IMG/VR virus record: IMGVR_UViG_3300023174_000334
Location: 1-39,532 of that record
Reading direction: 5' to 3' (one strand)
DNA: 39,532 bases
From: a virus
This document shows, one piece after another, positions 35,719 through 39,532 of the stretch. The position numbers and the translations under genes are program-made. The notes beneath the pieces were generated by a model. That model saw only the letters and a list, made by a program, of their open reading frames with translations, was not told the origin of the DNA and did no database searches. The stretch's first letter is position 1, and each line of letters starts with the position of its first letter.

Positions 35719-36752
35719 TACGTCGAATCAGTTGGGCGTTGGCCAAGGCCAGTGCTGAAGACTGCTTAGATACGCCTGGCGAGTTTGTATGGGCATATCC
35801 CAACAACTCACAGTTCTGGGAAGTGCGAGCACGTAGCCACAGCATATTCAGCAGTGGCAATGCCATCAAAGACTCAACAGTGATTGATTTTGTCAACAGT
35901 TTGAGTTTGAGTGAGCACCTTAGAGACTGCTGGATTGTCAACAAGTTTCAAGAAGCATTTCCTAGTTGGATTGCTGCTGGCACTAGATACCGGTTGCATA
36001 ACTTAGATCAGTTCCGGTATGTGGGCTTTTCACAAGGTACACAGGAATCTTTCCTGAACTGGTACATGATGCATAAAGACAAGCGACTGCGAGTGTTTCG
36101 TGGCGACTATTGGTGGCACATGGAGATCTGGCAGAAGGCCGGCTTCAACTGGCGGTACATTGATGATGACTTTGATATACAGCCTGGTGATGCGTGTATA
36201 TGCAGTTTGCCGTTTGCACTCACAGGTCAAGAGCATGAACGCTTTAAATGGCTGGTAGAACAATGTGACCGTCAAGGTGTGGACCTGCTGGTAGACTTTA
36301 TCTACTTGCCCAACAGCAACAATGTAGTTGACATTGACTTGAGTGCAGACTGCATCAAAGAAATAACATTCAGTCTCAGCAAAACGTTTCCTGTACAAAC
36401 AGCCAAGATTGCTGTGCGTATGTTGAAACACAAACCCAGCGATCCCATGCAAATGAGCAACGATGAAAACATCTGCAACAGATTAAGCAGCGGTCTAGCA
36501 TTGAGTCTGATACAGCAGTTTCCTGCGGATTACATGGTCAACAAATATCTGGATCAACAGCAACACTGGTGCGAGAGACTGGGATTACAGCCCACTGGCG
36601 TGGTGCATTTTGGGCTGGGCAACGACTACACAGCCACAGGCAGACAGCAAGAAACAAACTATCTAAGCCGCTACAACGAGCAACAAAACCGCTATAATTT
36701 AGGCATGTTATACGAAAATCAAAATCTTTTAAAAAATCTCCAATTATACTAA
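35691..36752 (+). CDS. Fold-type I PLP-enzyme-like (aminotransferase-like) protein, module copy 2
   Basis: Encodes 353 residues. It keeps the family pattern of copy 1: SQGTQESF (about 114-121) at the glycine loop, D202 in LLVDFIYLP, and K231 in TFSLSKTFPVQTAKI. Copy 1 and copy 2 align over most of their length but at low identity, so the duplication is old or the two have specialised. The glycine loop here reads GTQESF in place of GSTQAF. The 28-base overlap with the upstream gene places it in the same translational unit. Its stop ends the run, and a 42-base gap precedes the GIY-YIG gene. Whether both copies are active enzymes is untested. Confidence 0.75.
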   Translation: MQTAEQINLIRRISWALAKASAEDCLDTPGEFVWAYPNNSQFWEVRARSHSIFSSGNAIKDSTVIDFVNSLSLSEHLRDCWIVNKFQEAFPSWIAAGTRYRLHNLDQFRYVGFSQGTQESFLNWYMMHKDKRLRVFRGDYWWHMEIWQKAGFNWRYIDDDFDIQPGDACICSLPFALTGQEHERFKWLVEQCDRQGVDLLVDFIYLPNSNNVVDIDLSADCIKEITFSLSKTFPVQTAKIAVRMLKHKPSDPMQMSNDENICNRLSSGLALSLIQQFPADYMVNKYLDQQQHWCERLGLQPTGVVHFGLGNDYTATGRQQETNYLSRYNEQQNRYNLGMLYENQNLLKNLQLY

Positions 36753-36794
36753 GGCAGCATAACTATAACACGAAAGGCAATTCCCAAAACTCAC

Positions 36795-37223
36795 ATGACA
36801 TGGCAATATCAAGACACCCCAGTTGAGACTTTACCCGAAGAATGTGTGGGATTTGTTTATCTAATTACAAATAATCTATCTGGACGCAAGTACATAGGCA
36901 AAAAATTAGCAAAATTTTCAAAAACAACGTACAAGACAGTAAAACAAAAGAACGGCATCAAAAAGCGGAAGAAGATACGCACTAAGATCGACTCAGATTG
37001 GCGTGAGTACTATGGGTCAAGCCCAGAATTAACCGCAGACGTAATCACTTTAGGCACCGAAAACTTCACCAGAGAAATACTTTATTATTGCAAAAGCAAA
37101 AGTGAGTGCAGTTACATTGAGGCACGAGAGCAATTCAGTAGACGAGTATTGGAATCAGCAGATTATTACAACGGCCATATACAAGTACGTGTACATGGCT
37201 CACACATCAAAGATAAAATTTAA
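36795..37223 (+). CDS. GIY-YIG nuclease-like protein
   Basis: Encodes 142 residues. GFVYLI (19-24), with GRKYIGKK following (KYIG at 32-35), is the GIY-YIG signature. E109 in SYIEAREQ fits the catalytic glutamate position. A Lys/Arg-rich stretch (44-64) between signature and core should bind DNA. There is no obvious C-terminal DNA-recognition domain as in I-TevI, so it could be a small phage-encoded nuclease and not a homing enzyme. Similar single-domain proteins are common in marine T4-like phages. It is the last plus-strand gene before the convergent non-coding region. No clear Shine-Dalgarno sequence is next to the ATG. Confidence 0.75.
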   Translation: MTWQYQDTPVETLPEECVGFVYLITNNLSGRKYIGKKLAKFSKTTYKTVKQKNGIKKRKKIRTKIDSDWREYYGSSPELTADVITLGTENFTREILYYCKSKSECSYIEAREQFSRRVLESADYYNGHIQVRVHGSHIKDKI

Positions 37224-37604
37224 TCACGACTCTGTGTTGGGTGTTTGACCCAATCCCATTGAGCAACGGTGCAATACCCGGTGCAGACTTGGGCGTCAAA
37301 GGCAACTGTTAACTTAAGGCAGCAAATGGTTGGGGCAATGAGAAAAAGCAACCCCTGCTCATAGGACTTGGATCTATTTCGGGTTACTAGGGTTCCGTTG
37401 ATATGTGAAGCTAGAGTAGGGGGTACCGGTCAACCGCCTCCGTGTTGGAAACAACAATCTCTTTAAAATAGATGACTGCGGTCACTCAGATGATGCATTC
37501 AATTCACCGTGCATACGGTGAATTATGACCACAGTATCTAGATGATACTTAGAAGACAATCAGTTGATGAACGAAGTGAAATCAACAGATCTCGTTAGAG
37601 ATCT
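37224..37604 (+). ncRNA. Candidate structured RNA between convergent genes (unassigned)
   Basis: This 381-bp gap has no convincing coding frame but several strong pairings. There is a 6-bp hairpin at 37237-37253 and a TGTTG-GAAA-CAACA hairpin with a GNRA tetraloop at 37443-37456. A long stem at 37469-37540 (15 pairs, one bulge, one C-A mismatch) encloses a perfect 9-bp hairpin at 37501-37524. A GTTGAT/ATCAAC stem lies at 37563-37586. An H-type pseudoknot is possible at 37328-37362 (GGTTG/CAACC with ATGAG/CTCAT). I looked for tRNA, tmRNA, RNase P and group I intron signatures and found none. It may be an RNA gene, a 3' end processing or anti-antisense element, or part of a repair or packaging site. 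The strand is not certain. Confidence 0.4.
37587..37604 (+). terminator. Hairpin terminator between convergent genes
   Basis: AGATCTC-GTTA-GAGATCT forms a perfect 7-bp stem with a four-base loop and is followed by TTAAT, a short T-rich tail. It begins directly after the minus-strand stop at 37605, so it may end transcripts from both sides; the T tail is modest on each strand. Confidence 0.5.
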
Positions 37605-37946
37605 TTAATCGTCTAAGTTGGTATCTGGCCAATCTCTAAACAATGCATGTTGAATGTTTCCACTAACAAACTGATTGAATGATTTGTGTTTTGTTTCGAG
37701 ATCGCCTTTGAGTGGAGCAACACGTTTGAATGCACTATCCATTTGGCCCATGTCTTTGAACTCCATGATGATCATCCATTCTGGCATGTCGGCTATGCTA
37801 CGGAACCCCATTTTGCAACGTGTGATTCTGTAGGTTTCCATTCGTCCCTCTTCAACCAAATGATCAAAGAAACTTTTCATGCCGTTGACCCAGTCAATAT
37901 CTGAGATGTCGCCTTCTTTGTCTGCCCAAATTGTATATAAGTCCAT
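37605..37946 (-). CDS. Small conserved protein, possible DUF6614-like (unknown)
   Basis: Encodes 113 residues beginning MDLYTIWADKEGD. The strand-helix pattern with a WVNGMKSFFDHL helix, an RITRCKMGF strand, EWMIIMEF strand and a C-terminal helix suggests a ferredoxin-like alpha/beta domain of the dimeric type, and the opening resembles DUF6614 proteins. Function is unknown. It starts two bases after the 145-residue gene, with CTGGAG as Shine-Dalgarno, and ends at the terminator hairpin. Confidence 0.65.
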   Translation of the reverse strand: MDLYTIWADKEGDISDIDWVNGMKSFFDHLVEEGRMETYRITRCKMGFRSIADMPEWMIIMEFKDMGQMDSAFKRVAPLKGDLETKHKSFNQFVSGNIQHALFRDWPDTNLDD

Positions 37947-37948
37947 TT

Positions 37949-38386
37949 TTACTCCAGTGGTCCTAAGATTTCAAATCCGTCTATTTCGCTTTTGTACAGG
38001 TGTGCTTGTTCAAGATACAAGTAGCGGAATCCTCGTGCTCGGTATATGGCACACTCTGTTTTCATTGTTTCTATGCCCAGTCTCAGTTTGGGTTTATGGT
38101 AAGTCCATGCAAACTGATCGCATAGCGCATTGTGTTCGTCATAGCGTTTGATTAGGCTAAACGCCACCATTTTGCCACCATCAAAATATCCAAGCACGTC
38201 AGTTGACGGGTCGGTGTAGCGACTGTCGAAGATGGGCATTACACTGGCAAATCGTTTGTAATTACAGTATGTTTTGTAAATGTCATTGAGTGCAGCAATA
38301 TCTGGCTTGACCAAGATCATACAATCCACTGTGGCACGATAGTTGGTTTTGCTCAAATCAATTCTGGCAAACTGGTATCCACTCAT
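37949..38386 (-). CDS. GNAT-like acetyltransferase domain protein (tentative)
   Basis: Encodes 145 residues. The order of elements fits a GNAT fold: an N-terminal strand and helix, then a central pair of strands DVLGYFDGGKMVAFSLIKRYD, a helix, and a terminal region YRARGFRYLYLEQ where acetyl-CoA enzymes have a G-F-R-Y-type end. The classic R/QxxGxG/A loop is not clear, so activity is uncertain. Its ATG overlaps the preceding stop (ATGA), and the 113-residue gene follows by two bases. Alternative: a structural or tRNA-related transferase fold. Confidence 0.6.
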   Translation of the reverse strand: MSGYQFARIDLSKTNYRATVDCMILVKPDIAALNDIYKTYCNYKRFASVMPIFDSRYTDPSTDVLGYFDGGKMVAFSLIKRYDEHNALCDQFAWTYHKPKLRLGIETMKTECAIYRARGFRYLYLEQAHLYKSEIDGFEILGPLE

Positions 38387-38883
38387 CTTGGGTCCTGTCT
38401 ATGCTTGAATAACCCAGTCAAGTATTCCTCTGGCCAGGAGTGATAAAAACCTTTGGTACCCATCTGTTTGGCGGCTGTGTTTAACTTTGAAAGACTTTGT
38501 ACTAGCACCAGGGCGTATTTGCCTTGGTTCATAACAACGCCGTTGACATCTTCTACATCTGCAGGATGATCTTCCAATGCAAGGATGTCACGTGATAACA
38601 AAAACTCTGTGTTGGCATCTTCTATAGCTGTGTGAAAACGTGAGTACGGCCATTCTGCAGGATCATAAGCATACACAATGACTTCGTGTGCGCCCATGCC
38701 CCAACGTGATCTGTTTTTTAAATCAAAATAAGGATCAGCGCCAATCAACACTTGAATAGTTCTGTTGAGTCTGGCTTGCCGGGCAAACGGGCAAGGAGGC
38801 CAGCCACCCAGTGCAGGATGTGGAACTTCTACAAAAGTCTCACTCCATGTCAAGATGTCTTGTGTTACTGTTTCGATGTTCAT
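38383..38883 (-). CDS. Unrecognised protein with GGWPPCPFARQAR motif
   Basis: Encodes 166 residues of unknown family. The N-terminal ALGGWPPCPFARQARLNR block is distinctive and faintly recalls the cysteine motif of DUF1415 proteins, but no more than that can be said. Later parts have EVIVYAYDPAEW and RFHTAIEDANTEFLLSRD segments. There is no signal peptide or membrane helix. The ATG immediately follows the stop of the 72-residue gene, and the end overlaps the GNAT-like gene (ATGA), so the four genes form one operon with the gp26-like protein. Confidence 0.7.
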   Translation of the reverse strand: MNIETVTQDILTWSETFVEVPHPALGGWPPCPFARQARLNRTIQVLIGADPYFDLKNRSRWGMGAHEVIVYAYDPAEWPYSRFHTAIEDANTEFLLSRDILALEDHPADVEDVNGVVMNQGKYALVLVQSLSKLNTAAKQMGTKGFYHSWPEEYLTGLFKHRQDPR

Positions 38884-39102
38884 TTAAAAATACGGCAGTT
38901 TTGTTTTGTTGGTGGTTTCCATGTTTTCTTTGACCAAGTTGGCAATCATGGTTCTTTCAGAATAACTCATCTGCATGACTTGATCGTATGAGATTCCACC
39001 GCGCATGTGCCAGGACATTTTGATACTTTCGGCACGTATTTTATCAGCCTCCTGATCAAGTTGATCAATGTAATTGCTAACTTCTTCTGCTGTTAGAGTC
39101 AG
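38884..39102 (-). CDS. Small 72-aa protein with probable CTG start
   Basis: The frame between the gp26-like stop and the next gene encodes 72 residues in tight spacing: CTG at 39102 overlaps the gp26-like TGA as CTGA, and its TAA is directly followed by the next ATG. The product (TLTAEEVSNYIDQLDQEADK, then MSWHMRGGISYDQV and a C-terminal LPYF) resembles a small conserved protein found beside gp26 in T4-like marine phages, possibly a baseplate assembly protein like gp51. No ATG, GTG or TTG is present in frame near the start; an internal ATG would give only about 43 residues. No strong Shine-Dalgarno sequence is visible, so reinitiation at CTG after the gp26-like stop is inferred. Confidence 0.6.
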   Translation of the reverse strand: MTLTAEEVSNYIDQLDQEADKIRAESIKMSWHMRGGISYDQVMQMSYSERTMIANLVKENMETTNKTKLPYF

Positions 39103-39532
39103 GAGGCGGTTCCGAAAAAATTTGCCATGTCCATGCTCAACACTTGTTCGTAATCAGCACCGCACTCGGTGCATTTGAGTTTGACAGGTTTGAGTTCAGA
39201 TTTTTGTCGCAATCCAATGGCATGCTCTCGAACGAGATTAAACACTGATCTATCACAGTTGTTTAAGAATTCTTCTATGTGTTCTGGATCTGTTACAGTA
39301 GCAGTAGGAGTGCGTATGGCTGCAATGGTCAGCTTCATGGCTTCCATGGTCATCCTGGTAATGGTGCGCATGACTTCGGCCATTTGTTCCAGCTTTTGTT
39401 CGTCAGACACATCAACCTGTCCAGGAATCATGCGAATAATTTTTTGTTGCTCAAATTGTCGAAGATTGATAGCATTTTGTTGTTCATAAGTCATGGGCTG
39501 AAACATGATTTCTAAATCACCTGTTTCAACAT
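39099..39532 (-). CDS. 26: gp26-like baseplate hub/assembly protein (5' end outside window)
   Basis: The frame is open to the right edge, with residues VETGDLEI before the ATG at 39506, so the start may lie outside the window. From that ATG there are 135 residues: a Gln/Met-rich helical region (MTYEQQNAINLRQFEQQ), a helix with TRMTMEAMKLTIAAI, and a C-terminal C112-TE-C115 zinc-type motif, ending in ANFFGTAS. This arrangement with CxxC and terminal FFG resembles the T4_baseplate (gp26) family. gp26 is needed to assemble the hub in T4. The stop overlaps the next small gene. Confidence 0.65.
   Translation of the reverse strand, partial: VETGDLEIMFQPMTYEQQNAINLRQFEQQKIIRMIPGQVDVSDEQKLEQMAEVMRTITRMTMEAMKLTIAAIRTPTATVTDPEHIEEFLNNCDRSVFNLVREHAIGLRQKSELKPVKLKCTECGADYEQVLSMDMANFFGTAS

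Noticed and set aside
37563-37590. Hammerhead-like core (TTGATGA ... GAAA)
   Set aside because: The essential C is T, stem II would be only two pairs, and stem III has no partner; the segment is better explained by a simple GTTGAT/ATCAAC stem.
37224-37604. tRNA, tmRNA, RNase P RNA or group I intron
   Set aside because: No T-loop consensus, tag frame with ordinary tmRNA ends, RNase P conserved boxes, or intron core sequences were found.
36795-37604. GIY-YIG gene plus non-coding region as a homing intron
   Set aside because: No split exons on either side and no intron core; the neighbouring genes are complete.
39169-39515. Plus-strand frames over the gp26-like gene
   Set aside because: They overlap a minus-strand frame with a CxxC motif and family-like C-terminus; plus frames show no motifs.

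Overview
The window looks like about 39.5 kb of a T4-like (myovirus) phage genome. Recognisable T4 counterparts are a run of baseplate proteins (tail-tube-cap-like, gp53, gp5-like spike, gp25, gp6, and a giant protein in the gp7 position), the late sigma factor gp55, the recombination nuclease pair gp47/gp46, and a gp26-like baseplate protein. No tRNA, rRNA, integrase, insertion sequence or CRISPR array was seen. The non-enteric repertoire (fatty acid desaturase, 2OG oxygenases, radical SAM enzymes) and the giant baseplate proteins resemble marine cyanophage or pelagiphage relatives. That assignment is inference; the host cannot be read from the sequence.

Layout. (1) Positions 1-22152 are one minus-strand late structural block, read right to left: tube-cap-like, gp53, hub protein, gp5-like spike, unknown 589-aa protein, gp25, gp6, and an open frame of at least 3105 codons that runs off the left edge. 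Late-promoter-like boxes resembling TATAAATA lie upstream of the first gene, gp25 and gp6. (2) A 110-bp divergent promoter region lies at 22153-22262. (3) Positions 22263-37223 are on the plus strand: gp55, a radical SAM protein, gp47, a desaturase, two tandem 2OG-oxygenase paralogues, a B12-type radical SAM protein, gp46, a second B12-type radical SAM protein, two copies of a two-gene module (small beta-rich protein plus PLP-enzyme-like protein), and a GIY-YIG protein. (4) Positions 37224-37604 are non-coding and rich in strong hairpins, between convergent genes. (5) Positions 37605-39532 are on the minus strand: gp26-like (5' end outside the window), a 72-aa gene with no ordinary start codon, and three small proteins.

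How it fits together. gp55 should direct late transcription from the minus-strand boxes, and gp46/gp47 should act in recombination and host DNA degradation. The core genes are interleaved with metabolic genes tied together by ATGA or longer overlaps. The dioxygenase1-dioxygenase2-radical SAM run is AT-rich (two hand-counted lines: 32-37% GC). gp46 and the radical SAM/PLP run after it are GC-richer (two lines: 53-57%), so the accessory genes probably came in at least two pieces. The most distinctive candidates for an undescribed system are the radical SAM plus duplicated [small protein + PLP-like] operon at 32199-36752, and the tandem 2OG oxygenases whose metal motif reads His-X-Asn instead of His-X-Asp/Glu. 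Their substrates cannot be named from sequence alone.
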